A DNA stretch of 64,000 bases from CALBJU01 sp965247125. Lineage in GTDB: Bacteria; Bacteroidota; Rhodothermia; Rhodothermales; UBA10348. The DNA is taken from NCBI GenBank assembly GCA_965247125.1, contig CBDFGO010000003.1, positions 496,001-560,000 on the forward strand. The letters run 5' to 3'. Positions within the stretch are counted from its first letter, which is position 1; each line of letters opens with the position of its first letter. Below the pieces are notes generated by a model. That model was not told the DNA's origin. It saw nothing but the letters and a program-made list of their open reading frames with translations, and searched no databases. Positions 46,306 to 55,063 of the stretch are shown in pieces. Both the position numbers and the translations under genes were made by a program.

Positions 46306-46920
46306 TCACACGGACACGCGCGCCTGAAGGGCGCGCGTCAATGTCGCTTCATCCGTGAATTCAAGGTCACTGCCTATTGGAATTCCCCTCGCCAGTCTTG
46401 TAACCTTAACCTCAAAGGGTGCAAGAAGTTGAGAGATATAATAGGCGGTCGTATCACCTTCCACAGACGGATTGACGGCCAAAATGACCTCGCCAATGAT
46501 CGGGTCTGATTCTGCCGGATTTGCAGCTCTCGCGATCAGTTCTTTAATGCGCAAATCTTCCGGACCGATCCCGTCCAAAGGTGAGATGGCGCCCCCCAAC
46601 ACATGATAGATTCCCGAGTAACCCTGGGTCCGCTCGATGGCCATTACGTCGCCCGGCTCCTCGACCACGCAGACTGTTTCGTGATCGCGGCGTTCGGACG
46701 CACAGATAGGGCAGGGGTCGTGATCGGTGACATTGAAGCAGGTCGTACATAAAATCACCTTCTCCTTGACAGCGATGAGCGCGTCCGCCATTTGAGCGAC
46801 TTCAACTTTGGGCAGCTTCAGAATAAACGCCGCGAGCCGGCGCGCCGTCTTGCGCCCGATACCGGGTAGTCGCGCGAATTGATCGACCAGTGTCTCTACT
46901 GATTCGGAAGAGAATTGCAT
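46306..46920 (-). CDS. recR: Recombination protein RecR
   Basis: A 204-residue DNA repair protein that works with RecO and RecF to load RecA on gaps. The N-terminal HhH (FARLPGIGRKTARRLAAFIL), the zinc finger CTTCFNVTDHDPCPIC, and a Toprim domain (VCVVEEPGDVMAIERT, ILAVNPSVEGDTTAYYI) are intact. The start ATG 46920 gives MQFSSESVETLVDQF; the open frame to 46977 overlaps ybaB and is not chosen. It follows ybaB by 10 bp, the conserved dnaX-ybaB-recR order. Confidence 0.97.
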   Translation of the reverse strand: MQFSSESVETLVDQFARLPGIGRKTARRLAAFILKLPKVEVAQMADALIAVKEKVILCTTCFNVTDHDPCPICASERRDHETVCVVEEPGDVMAIERTQGYSGIYHVLGGAISPLDGIGPEDLRIKELIARAANPAESDPIIGEVILAVNPSVEGDTTAYYISQLLAPFEVKVTRLARGIPIGSDLEFTDEATLTRALQARVSV

Positions 46921-46930
46921 GGAATCCTGA

Positions 46931-47269
46931 TTAGAGTCCGAATCGGCTGAGGTCCATTCCCGGCGGAAGCATTCCACCAGCCGTCTTGGCCATTTCTGCC
47001 TTTGCTAGCGCTGCACCTTCTTCAAGGGCTTTGTTGACCCCAGCCATGATCAGGTCCTCCAACAACTCCGGGTCCTGAGGGTCAATGACCTCTTTTTCGA
47101 TGGAGATGGACGTTATTCGCTGGACACCGTTGGCGGTGACCTTGACCATCCCTCCACCGGCTTCGGCCGTCACGGTCTGGGCTGCCAACACTTCCTGTGT
47201 CGCCGACATCTTCTTCTGCATGTCCATCATCTTGCCGACCATATCGGCCATGTTCATACCATCACTCAT
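46931..47269 (-). CDS. YbaB/EbfC nucleoid-associated protein
   Basis: A 112-residue protein of the YbaB family: MVGKMMDMQKKMSATQEVLAAQ, then the strand block GMVKVTANGVQRITSISIE and LEDLIMAGVNKALEEGAAL. The N-terminal helix is rich in Met and Lys; the C-terminal tail is GGMLPPGMDLSRFGL. Members are dimeric DNA-binding proteins whose role in repair is suggested by their usual place beside dnaX and recR. The gene is between dnaX (59 bp away) and recR (10 bp away). Confidence 0.95.
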   Translation of the reverse strand: MSDGMNMADMVGKMMDMQKKMSATQEVLAAQTVTAEAGGGMVKVTANGVQRITSISIEKEVIDPQDPELLEDLIMAGVNKALEEGAALAKAEMAKTAGGMLPPGMDLSRFGL

Positions 47270-47328
47270 GGGCTGCTCGATTGATTGTTACTGATTGATT
47301 GAACGATCTGGTGTTCTGATCCCAATCC

Positions 47329-49446
47329 CTACCATACGATCTCCCCGCCGAAACGCTCCATCAGGGATCGTACGGTGGGATGGTCTTCGGAGATCTGCTC
47401 AAGAATCTTTTTCGCAGAGGATTCGCTCAGGTCCTCAGGCCGTTCTTCAACCTGGGTGGCTTCAATCCGGAATGCAATCCTCTCTACGTGCGAGCCGGAC
47501 AGTTCGGTCAGCCGGTGTGCCAGTTTTGCCCGATCGTTTCGGAGGGCCTTTGCGTGAAACTCGTCGGGTACAGACAGGAGTATCGTCTTTTTCTCAAAGG
47601 CAAATACGACGGCGTGTTTCAGAAACGATCCCAGTTGCTTCTCACTGGCCATGATATCGACAACGAGTGTTTCCCACGCAGATTTCAACTCTACGAGCCG
47701 GTCATCGGTGAGTGATTCATCCTCCGATTCTGGTTCTAATACGAGCACGTCCTCATCTTCCTGCAAGGAAGCTTCGTTTTCCGGGCGGGCTCGAATCTTC
47801 TTGATGGCCGGCGCTTCGGTAAATAGCGAAAGCCCCTCATCGGCAGCAGGGGCAGCAGAGGGAGTCGGGGGCAGAGATTGAGGGAGCTCGGGCGCTACTT
47901 GGGGTGCGGATCTGTCTTCCGGAACGAGGGCAGGAGAGAGCTCTATCGACGCAACTTCCGGTAGTGCTTCCGTCGGGGTATCTGTCTCAGTGGCCTCAGT
48001 GGTCTCAGCGGTCTCAGCGGTCTCATCGCTTAGCGGGCTAGATAGGTCAGACTTCGACTCGGGACTGGGCTCACTCGTCGTTTCGGGGTCACCCACCGAA
48101 CCGGAGTCACTCGCAGCCCTGGGTTCATCTGCCGCGATGGGCTCGACCGCGGAGTCCGCTTCTGAGGCTGGAAGTTGCGGGGGCGCAGTCTTCGCAGTCG
48201 ATTTGGGTGCCGGGGTGGGAGTTGGCGGGATAAGAGTAACTGGAGCCGGCTGTTCGGTCACAAAGCGAACTTCTCCAGCGGCCGCCATCTTTTCCAACTG
48301 GTCCAGTTTGTCCAACGCCGACCGAATGTCCACAGAAGAGGGGAAACTTGCCATTCTCAGAAGTGCCATCTCGAGTCGAAGTCGGGGCTGGCGTGCGAGC
48401 CTGAGCGAAGAGGATAGTTCGCTCGCAATATGAATCATGGACATCAAGGTCGATTCAGAAAAGGAAGAGCTTTTCTCGCGAATTCGCTCTCGATCTTCGT
48501 CTGTAGCCTCTATGAAATGAGGGTCGTCGACCGTGAGAGCAACCAGGAAATTTCGAAGATGCTCTGCAAGTCCATCGACGAATTCCTGCAGATCATAGCC
48601 CGCACGAACGATTCGATCAACAATGTGGATCATGGCCGAGCTATCGCTTGACATCACAGCTGCCGTTACGTCGAAATACAGGTCCGTATCCACTACACCC
48701 AGTGCAGTAATCAATTCTCGGTGTTGAATCGCAGTTCCGCAGAGGGAAACGGCCTGGTCAAATACGGAGAGGGCGTCTCGCAGGGAACCGTCGCCTTTGC
48801 GCGCGATCAGCATCAGAGAAGCGTCATCAGCCGTGATGGATTCCGTTTCGCAGACATATTTCAGCCGACCGATAATTTCCTGGATGGAAATGCGGCGAAA
48901 ATCGAAGCGCTGACAGCGGGATTGGATCGTCGGCAACACTTTGTGAGGCTCCGTCGTCGCGAAGATGAACATCGCATGGGGCGGAGGTTCTTCGAGGGTT
49001 TTAAGGAGGGCGTTGAAGGCCGCATTGGATAACATGTGTACTTCGTCAATGATGTACACCTTCATCCTTCCGTTTTGCGGCGGAATGCGGACGACTTCCC
49101 TGAGATCCCGAACATCGTCGACCTTATTGTTCGATGCCGCGTCAATTTCGATAATGTTGAGATTACGGCCCTCTTCAAAGGTCTTGCAAGAGACGCACTC
49201 TCTACACGGCTCCGCCCGGTCTTCCCGGTCTTCGGCGGGAGTCGAGCAGTTGATGGCCTTCGCGACGATCCTGGCTGCGGTTGTTTTTCCGACTCCGCGG
49301 GGTCCGGTAAACAGGTAGGCGTGTGCCAATCGATCGAGACGGATGGCGTTCTTCAGTGTCTCGGTGACGTGCTCCTGTGCCACGACATCCTTGAAAAGGA
49401 GTGGTCGGTACTTGCGAGCAGTGACGAGGTACGTCGTGTTGGACAT
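47329..49446 (-). CDS. dnaX: DNA polymerase III subunit gamma/tau
   Basis: A 705-residue clamp-loader ATPase. Motifs are RKYRPLLFKDVVAQEHV, the P-loop GPRGVGKTT, a four-cysteine zinc site (CSTP and CRECVSC), the Walker B DEVHMLSNAAFNALLKTLEEPP and the sensor blocks. Residues about 400-590 form a low-complexity acidic, Pro/Ser/Thr/Glu-rich linker, in which repeats such as TAETAETTEATETDT come from short GGTCTCAGC-type DNA repeats. The C-terminal tau-like domain (LVELKSAWETLVVDIMASEK) is present. A slippery site for making gamma was not evident to me. It opens the dnaX-ybaB-recR unit. Confidence 0.96.
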   Translation of the reverse strand: MSNTTYLVTARKYRPLLFKDVVAQEHVTETLKNAIRLDRLAHAYLFTGPRGVGKTTAARIVAKAINCSTPAEDREDRAEPCRECVSCKTFEEGRNLNIIEIDAASNNKVDDVRDLREVVRIPPQNGRMKVYIIDEVHMLSNAAFNALLKTLEEPPPHAMFIFATTEPHKVLPTIQSRCQRFDFRRISIQEIIGRLKYVCETESITADDASLMLIARKGDGSLRDALSVFDQAVSLCGTAIQHRELITALGVVDTDLYFDVTAAVMSSDSSAMIHIVDRIVRAGYDLQEFVDGLAEHLRNFLVALTVDDPHFIEATDEDRERIREKSSSFSESTLMSMIHIASELSSSLRLARQPRLRLEMALLRMASFPSSVDIRSALDKLDQLEKMAAAGEVRFVTEQPAPVTLIPPTPTPAPKSTAKTAPPQLPASEADSAVEPIAADEPRAASDSGSVGDPETTSEPSPESKSDLSSPLSDETAETAETTEATETDTPTEALPEVASIELSPALVPEDRSAPQVAPELPQSLPPTPSAAPAADEGLSLFTEAPAIKKIRARPENEASLQEDEDVLVLEPESEDESLTDDRLVELKSAWETLVVDIMASEKQLGSFLKHAVVFAFEKKTILLSVPDEFHAKALRNDRAKLAHRLTELSGSHVERIAFRIEATQVEERPEDLSESSAKKILEQISEDHPTVRSLMERFGGEIVW

Positions 49447-49569
49447 GAAAAGTGAATGGCTCAGAATCGCTGAAGAACTCGCCGGAAGGAACGCGCAACA
49501 TAACGGCGATTTACACCCTTAGCAAGTGCAGGATTGGTCTACTCCGCGCCCGCCTAGCGGGATCCTGAA

Positions 49570-49896
49570 TCACACGCGTGTCGCAGACATTATCGTCGAA
49601 ATAAATGTTCTGGCGATCGTCTGGCGCAAGGCGTCAATTCTGGTTAACGCAAGTCCGGAATTCTCGAGAATGACGAGATTACTGAGGTCCATTTTCGCCC
49701 TCACGAGCCAGCTCAGCTCTTCCTCGGTGAGCTGCCCTCCGGCGAGCATGGCCATCCACGTCTCGACGCGTGACACATTGCCCAGAATGGCATCCCGACT
49801 TGCCGTAATCAGTTTCTCCTTGAGATCAGGAAGCGTAGATGCGAGTTCCTCCGCCAACTTTTCCAGGAAATCGTCGATGAAATCGTACACGTTCAT
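49570..49896 (-). CDS. Unknown small helical protein
   Basis: A 108-residue protein that looks wholly helical and is acidic in the first half (MNVYDFIDDFLEKLAEELASTLPDLKEKL), with a more hydrophobic second half. No signal and no recognisable family. Its ATG overlaps the stop of the upstream lipoprotein gene (ATGA, 49893-49896), so the two are translationally coupled. A small GC hairpin lies just after it at 49549-49561. It might be the cytoplasmic partner of the lipoprotein, but this is speculation. Confidence 0.6.
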   Translation of the reverse strand: MNVYDFIDDFLEKLAEELASTLPDLKEKLITASRDAILGNVSRVETWMAMLAGGQLTEEELSWLVRAKMDLSNLVILENSGLALTRIDALRQTIARTFISTIMSATRV

Positions 49897-50351
49897 GACC
49901 CACCTCCTTGTTCACTTCCTATTTTTCCACTTTCCAGTCCAATTATCGCATCAAATCCACCCGAAACGATTGACAGAGCCTCGGTGATGAAGGACTGCGA
50001 AAGACGTCCCTGTTCCTCCCAACGAGTCAGAAATCCACCCAGTAAATGTGCCTCGGGATCGAGCATGATCTCCCATTGCTCTGTCGAGTGATCATTTCGG
50101 GGCCGTCCTCGGGCAAATTCGTAGGCCTTTGACAGTCTGGACCTCAGGGCGATAATGGATTTTGCCTGTTCTGAAAAGGGCAATTCTGCCAGTGCCATCA
50201 GATCCAGGGAGTCGACCTTCAATTCGACGGCTTGTTGATAGGCGTGGAAGGAGTACGGTGCAATTGCTGGAGAGCACGCAGCAAATGCAGAGCAAACACA
50301 GAGCGCCAGGACGGCGGACGAGCGGGAGATTTTTGAATAGTAAAAAAGCAT
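49893..50351 (-). CDS. Putative lipoprotein, unknown function
   Basis: A 152-residue protein. ATG 50351 gives MLFYYSKISRSSAVLALCVCSAFAACS, a signal with lipobox FAAC; the frame is open to 50468 but that part is not signal-like and overlaps dinB. The mature part is helical, with an amphipathic stretch (QAKSIIALRSRLSKAYEFARGR). I recognise no domain. It is divergent from dinB, with about 94 bp between starts, and overlaps the next gene downstream by 4 bp. Confidence 0.65.
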   Translation of the reverse strand: MLFYYSKISRSSAVLALCVCSAFAACSPAIAPYSFHAYQQAVELKVDSLDLMALAELPFSEQAKSIIALRSRLSKAYEFARGRPRNDHSTEQWEIMLDPEAHLLGGFLTRWEEQGRLSQSFITEALSIVSGGFDAIIGLESGKIGSEQGGGS

Positions 50352-50445
50352 GGCACCATTCGAACAAAACGGCCTCCTATGTATGTAAACGTGAAAACGA
50401 GACCAACGGCGACTCCTGCCACCGGAATCACACAGGAAAGATGTT

Positions 50446-51546
50446 TTGAGCGAGGGGAGAAAAATCATTCACGTCGACATGGACGCCTTTTTTGCATCCG
50501 TCGAGCAAAGAGACTTCCCTGAACTTCGAGGTCGACCAGTTGCTGTCGGGGGATCCTCCAAGCGTGGAGTGGTGGCTGCAGCCAGTTACGAAGCGCGAAA
50601 GTTTGGTGTGCGGTCAGCGATGCCTTCTGTGGTCGCCGCTCGCAAGTGTCCCGGATTGATATTTGTGTCTTCCAGGTTCGACGTGTATCGCGAGGTCTCT
50701 CGTCAGATTCGAGATATTTTCGGGAGGTACACTACACTGGTGGAGCCGCTCTCGTTGGATGAGGCCTACCTCGATGTGACCAACTCGTTGAGACCCGAAC
50801 TGTCTGCAACGGCGATTGCTCACGACATTCGGCGAGCGATCTCAGAAGAAATCAACCTGACCGCCTCTGCCGGGGTCTCTTTCAACAAGTTTCTGGCCAA
50901 GGTCGGTTCGGATCACGACAAACCCGACGGGTTGACGATTATTCGCCCACGCGATGCCGTGGCTTTCGTAGCCGCGCTTCCTATCGGAAAGTTTTATGGC
51001 ATCGGCCCAGTGACCGCGCAGAAGATGAACGATATCGGCATAAGAAACGGAGCCGATCTTCGTCGCTTTTCAGAGCAGGATCTTGTCAGTCGGTTCGGGA
51101 AAGCAGGACGATACTATTACCGCATCAGCCGCTGCCAGGATGATCGACAGGTGCACATCTCAAGGACCAGAAAATCGCTGGGTGCGGAGCGCACCTTCGA
51201 AACGAACATTACCAATATCGCGGAAATGAAGAGGCGTCTGGATGAACTTGCAGAACGGGTGAGTTCAAGAATGCTGAACGCCAGTCTCCTCGGATTGACG
51301 GTAACACTGAAGATCAAGACGTTCGACTTCGAAATAACAACCCGTCAAACAACGACAGATGTTCTTCGCGGACAGAAGGAGGAAATCATGGAGCTGGTGG
51401 ACCTGCTGTTTATGCACGCTCCTGGGCCCCCGAGTAAGCCTGTTCGTCTGCTCGGCATATCGGTTTCAAACTTGCGCTCGCTCACTGACGCTCCCATCCC
51501 GGTTCAGCTGCGCTTAGAGCTCGACTCCGAACTATCAACCGAGTAG
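50446..51546 (+). CDS. dinB: DNA polymerase IV (Y family)
   Basis: A 366-residue translesion DNA polymerase. Active-site blocks are HVDMDAFFASVEQRD, YEARKFGVRSAMP, SLDEAYLDVT with the catalytic acids, SAGVSFNKFLAKVGSDHDKPDG, and the HhH-like FYGIGPVTAQKMNDIGI. The little-finger domain follows from about residue 240 (SLGAERTFETNI). Start is TTG at 50446 with an AGGAAAG motif about 9 bp upstream; no ATG fits. No LexA-like operator was recognised upstream. It converges on an unknown gene 14 bp downstream. Confidence 0.96.
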   Translation: MSEGRKIIHVDMDAFFASVEQRDFPELRGRPVAVGGSSKRGVVAAASYEARKFGVRSAMPSVVAARKCPGLIFVSSRFDVYREVSRQIRDIFGRYTTLVEPLSLDEAYLDVTNSLRPELSATAIAHDIRRAISEEINLTASAGVSFNKFLAKVGSDHDKPDGLTIIRPRDAVAFVAALPIGKFYGIGPVTAQKMNDIGIRNGADLRRFSEQDLVSRFGKAGRYYYRISRCQDDRQVHISRTRKSLGAERTFETNITNIAEMKRRLDELAERVSSRMLNASLLGLTVTLKIKTFDFEITTRQTTTDVLRGQKEEIMELVDLLFMHAPGPPSKPVRLLGISVSNLRSLTDAPIPVQLRLELDSELSTE

Positions 51547-51560
51547 TCTGACCAAACCCT

Positions 51561-51911
51561 TCAGGCCGCCTTTCTTGCTCTGCGAGGGGATTCGCGCCGG
51601 GCTCTGCGGCTTGCTGGGAGATCATGCGGGCGCGTGCTTGGATGTCCGACCCGTTCAATCAGCCGGCTGAGAAAGTTCAACGTAGCCCGATGTGACGCCA
51701 GATCCGCCAGACCGTAGAGCATTCCGTTCACGTATTGATCGTGAGCCAGGTTTTTCAACGCCAGAAGTTGAACAGCCTTCAAGTTTTCGAGTGATAGAGA
51801 CGCCGATCCATCGGCTGATATGAGTTCAGGTGCCGACTTGGAGATATCGAGATAGAAGCCCGTACTTCCGAGGGAAGCCATTACGTGTGCGTACATCATG
51901 TTTTTCTGCAT
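51561..51911 (-). CDS. Unknown protein with Arg-rich C-terminus
   Basis: A 116-residue protein with no recognised family. The first 85 residues look like a compact helical domain (SLENLKAVQLLALKNLAHDQYVNGML). The last 30 are extremely Arg/Pro-rich (ASRRARRESPRRARKAA), which is unlike the rest and could mark a frame change near 51640; the alternative frame there reads a more ordinary polar stretch but would run into dinB. No signal peptide is visible. It stands alone, upstream of a 474-bp gap. Confidence 0.5.
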   Translation of the reverse strand: MQKNMMYAHVMASLGSTGFYLDISKSAPELISADGSASLSLENLKAVQLLALKNLAHDQYVNGMLYGLADLASHRATLNFLSRLIERVGHPSTRPHDLPASRRARRESPRRARKAA

Positions 51912-52385
51912 CTTTACATTCTCGGGTGCGAAGGATTAGACCCATTTGCACCTACAGTCCTAACTAGTTAACGACGTGAGAACAGTGATTGTGTTGACGA
52001 ATCTGAACTAACATACTCTACAGGGTGTGACATCGATTTGTCATAGGTACCCAAAACTTTCATTCCATCCATTCGGAGGACGCTGTTTTCTATTCTATCG
52101 AGCTTTTTTCGGTTGTTTATCGACTATCACACACCATGTGGATACGGCTTTCACACCACGAGTTGCGCGATTCGTCGAATATTTACGAGTAGACACATAG
52201 GTCATACATATGTTTAGGTCTATGGTTCCCTGCTTCTTAGACGCTTAGCGCTCTGGCGGACTGTCATGAGACCAACCCACCTGGCGTTGGTTTGCAACTC
52301 TCTTTCAGTTTCAGCGCAAACGAATCCAGCAATAGTGGTGTCTACGTTCTAGTGAACCTATCCACACCCAGCCTCGGCGAGCACC
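51912..52385. other. 474-bp intergenic region, no gene seen
   Basis: The gap lies between the divergent starts of the unknown gene (51911) and the FtsX-type permease (52386), so it should hold promoters for both. It is more AT-rich than the flanking genes. One inverted repeat, ACCAAC at 52271-52276 with GTTGGT at 52286-52291, was noted, without a T run. No tRNA, riboswitch or short gene was recognised. Confidence 0.6.
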
Positions 52386-54751
52386 ATGTTCAAGAACTAC
52401 CTCACTACCGCGTTGCGGAATATCCTGCGACACAAGGGGTACTCGGCCATAAACATCCTGGGGCTGGCCGTCGGATTGGCCTGTGCATTTTTCATCCTGC
52501 TCTGGATTCAGGATGAAGTCAGCTATGATCAATTTCACGAGGATGGAGAGCGCACCTACGCTGTGATGCGTCATTCCACGTTTGGCGGAGAACGTGGTAC
52601 TACGCGGTCGACCCCCAAACCGCTGGCAGAAGCGCTGGTGAACGACTACCCCGAGATCGAGAACACGATACTCGTGAGTTGGGAAATGGAGATGTTACTC
52701 AAGCTCGAAGATGACGCCTTTCGCTCCACGGCAAGATATGTGGGAGAGGACTTCTTCGAAGTATTCTCCTTTCCATTTATAAAGGGCGACATCTCGAGTG
52801 CACTTCTGAGCCCGGAATCGGTTGTAATCTCATCGACTCTGGCCGGCAAGTATTTTGGCGAAGACTGGCGAGGTCGAGATGATATTCTGGGCACACTATT
52901 TCGGCTCGAGAACAGGTTGGACGTATCACTGACCGGGATATTCGAGGATGCGCCCCTGAATTCGACGCTCCGATTTGATTTCGTCGTTCCGATTGAGGAA
53001 TACATCCGGCGAAATGACTGGGTGGAAGCGTGGGACAACAATGGTCTCAGAATGTACGCTCGCCTGGCAGAAGGCGCGGATGTCAACAACGTTAACGCCA
53101 AGATAAAAGACCTGATTGATGAGCACGTTGACTCGTACGAGTCCGATCTTTTTCTGTACCCCATGCCAGAGCGGTATCTGCGATCAGATTGGGAAAACGG
53201 CGTGCTCGTGGGTGGGCGGATTGAATACATCCAAATGTTTGGGTTGGTCGCGCTGTTTATTCTTCTTATCGCCAGCATCAACTTCATGAATCTCGCGACC
53301 GCGCGGAGCGCTTCCCGCGCACGTGAGATCGGCGTCAGAAAGTCTATAGGAGCGACCCGATCATCACTGGCCTGGCAGTTCCTCGGTGAGTCGGTCATCA
53401 AGGCAACGATCGCGTTCGTGGTCTCCATCAGAATCGTCATCGCTCTGATGCCAGCCTTCAATGGTGTAACCCAGAAGTTCGTGAGCATCACGGCGCTGGG
53501 TCCTCTTGTCTGGCTTCAATTTGCAGGGATCGCTCTGATAACCGGCATTCTTGCTGGATCATACCCTGCCCTGTATCTCTCCTCGTTCAGCGTTGCAGGG
53601 GTTTTTCGATCCAATAGCGGCAGCTCAGGACGCGGAGCAGGCCTTCGGAAAGGGCTGGGTGTCGTTCAATTCGTCATGTCGATAGTGCTGATCGTCGGCA
53701 CGTTCACCGTCTACCGGCAGTTGAGCTTCATCCGCGGAAAAGACCTGGGTGTCAACCGCGAGAACGTGGTCATGGTGGGCCTCGAAGGAGGAGTACGGGA
53801 CCAATACGATTCGTTTAAGGGAGAATTGCTCGCCGCCCCCGGTGTGGTAAACGTGACCACATCGAACAACAATCCGCTGGCCATCTCCAATGATACGATT
53901 GGTGTTCTGTGGGAGGGCAAAGACCCGGACGACAACACCCTGTTCTGGAACAGTGCGATAGGATTTGATTTCGTCGAAACGATGGGGATCCACCTGGATG
54001 CTGGTCGATTTTTTCCAGGGAATTCGGAACGGACTCCTCCAACTATCTGATCAATTGGAAGGCTGCGGAGGCTATGGGAATGGAAGACCCGGTCGGTCAG
54101 TCGATCTCGTTCTGGGGTCGCGAAGGAATGATTGTGGGAGTCATGGAAGACTTCCACATGAGTTCGATGTATCGTCCGATAACGCCCGTGATTTTTCGTC
54201 TTTGGCCCGAGAGCACAAACATCCTGTTCGTCCGAATATCAGCAGATCAAACATCGGAAGCGCTCGCTGCACTCGAGCGGATCTACAAAACGTTCAATCC
54301 GGAATTTCCGTTTGACTACGAGTTCCTCGATGAGACTTTTGAAAACGCCTATCGAAGCGAGGTCGTAATCAGTTCACTCGCGAATATTTTCGCCTTTGTC
54401 GCCATCCTGATAGCCTGCCTGGGTCTATTTGGCCTTGCGTCGTTCACGGCTGAACAGCGTACGCGGGAAATCGGAATCCGAAAAGTGCTCGGCGCATCTG
54501 TCCCAAGTGTGGTAGTGCTGCTCTCGCGAGAGTTCCTGTTGCTGGTTGGAGGCGCGTTTATCCTGGCAGCTCCCGTCGCATATATCGTAATGAACCAGTG
54601 GCTGGATGGGTTCGCGTATCACACCGAACTTGGTGTCGGAATTCTGGCCACGGCTGGTGCATCGGCGATTATGATTGCGTGGCTGACCGTTAGCTATCAG
54701 GCAATTCGATCGGCAGTAGCGGCTCCTGTAAAATCACTGCGGGCCGATTAG
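52386..54751 (+). pseudogene. FtsX/MacB-type ABC transporter permease broken by a one-base frameshift
   Basis: Two pieces of one gene: 52386-54050 (554 residues) and 54074-54751 (225). The first has the family start MFKNYLTTALRNILRHKGYSAIN, a periplasmic MacB_PCD domain, and FtsX helices with the SASRAREIGVRKSIGAT motif. At GGG 54018-54020 the frame is lost; adding one G gives GRFFPGEFGTDSSNYLINW and restores 788 residues, the normal length of this Bacteroidota family. The second piece carries the closing FtsX domain (EQRTREIGIRKVLGAS). No ATPase gene is adjacent. Membrane function without the repair is doubtful. Confidence 0.9.
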
Positions 54752-54778
54752 TCTAAAGATCGCGAATCGTCTCGCCCG

Positions 54779-55063
54779 TTATCCGCCCGAGATAGCCTGG
54801 ACGATCGTCAGTTCGCTGCCGTTCTCGACCTTGGTATCGAGTCCGTCGCGCCAGCGGGTATCGACATCCCCGACGTAGCAGAGCACGTGCTGTCTGAGTT
54901 CGCCCGTCTCATCGAGCAGGTGCACTCGCAGCGCAGGGTAGGACAGGCAAACCCGGTCGAGTACATCCCTGGCAGTCGCCCCGCTCGAGGCGAGTGCACG
55001 CAGGCCATCACAATGAGAGGCAAGCAGGCTGGGGACGCGAACCTGTACGGTGGTCTCAGTCAT
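54779..55063 (-). CDS. MoaD/ThiS family beta-grasp protein
   Basis: A 94-residue ubiquitin-like protein with the family pattern: VQVRVPSLLASHCDGLRAL, a central GATARDVLDRVCLSYPAL helix, and the C-terminus VENGSELTIVQAISGG. The terminal Gly-Gly is the residue pair that is adenylated and thiocarboxylated in MoaD, ThiS and related sulfur carriers. No ThiF/MoeB-type activating enzyme or molybdopterin gene is in the window. ATG 55063 overlaps the end of the BNR-repeat gene by 8 bp, so it is translationally coupled to it. I recall this pairing with BNR proteins from other bacteria; its role is not known to me. Confidence 0.85.
   Translation of the reverse strand: MTETTVQVRVPSLLASHCDGLRALASSGATARDVLDRVCLSYPALRVHLLDETGELRQHVLCYVGDVDTRWRDGLDTKVENGSELTIVQAISGG

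Noticed and set aside
47980..48030. GGTCTCAGC-type repeats in dnaX as a mobile or regulatory repeat
   Set aside because: They encode the low-complexity Thr/Glu/Ala linker in frame; a coding microsatellite explains them.
51561..51660. Possible frameshift in the Arg-rich tail of the unknown gene beside dinB
   Set aside because: The alternative frame looks somewhat more protein-like but would overlap dinB by tens of bases, and no family is available to decide.
52271..52291. Inverted repeat ACCAAC/GTTGGT upstream of the FtsX-type permease
   Set aside because: Six base pairs in a 474-bp gap is expected by chance, and no regulator gene is near.
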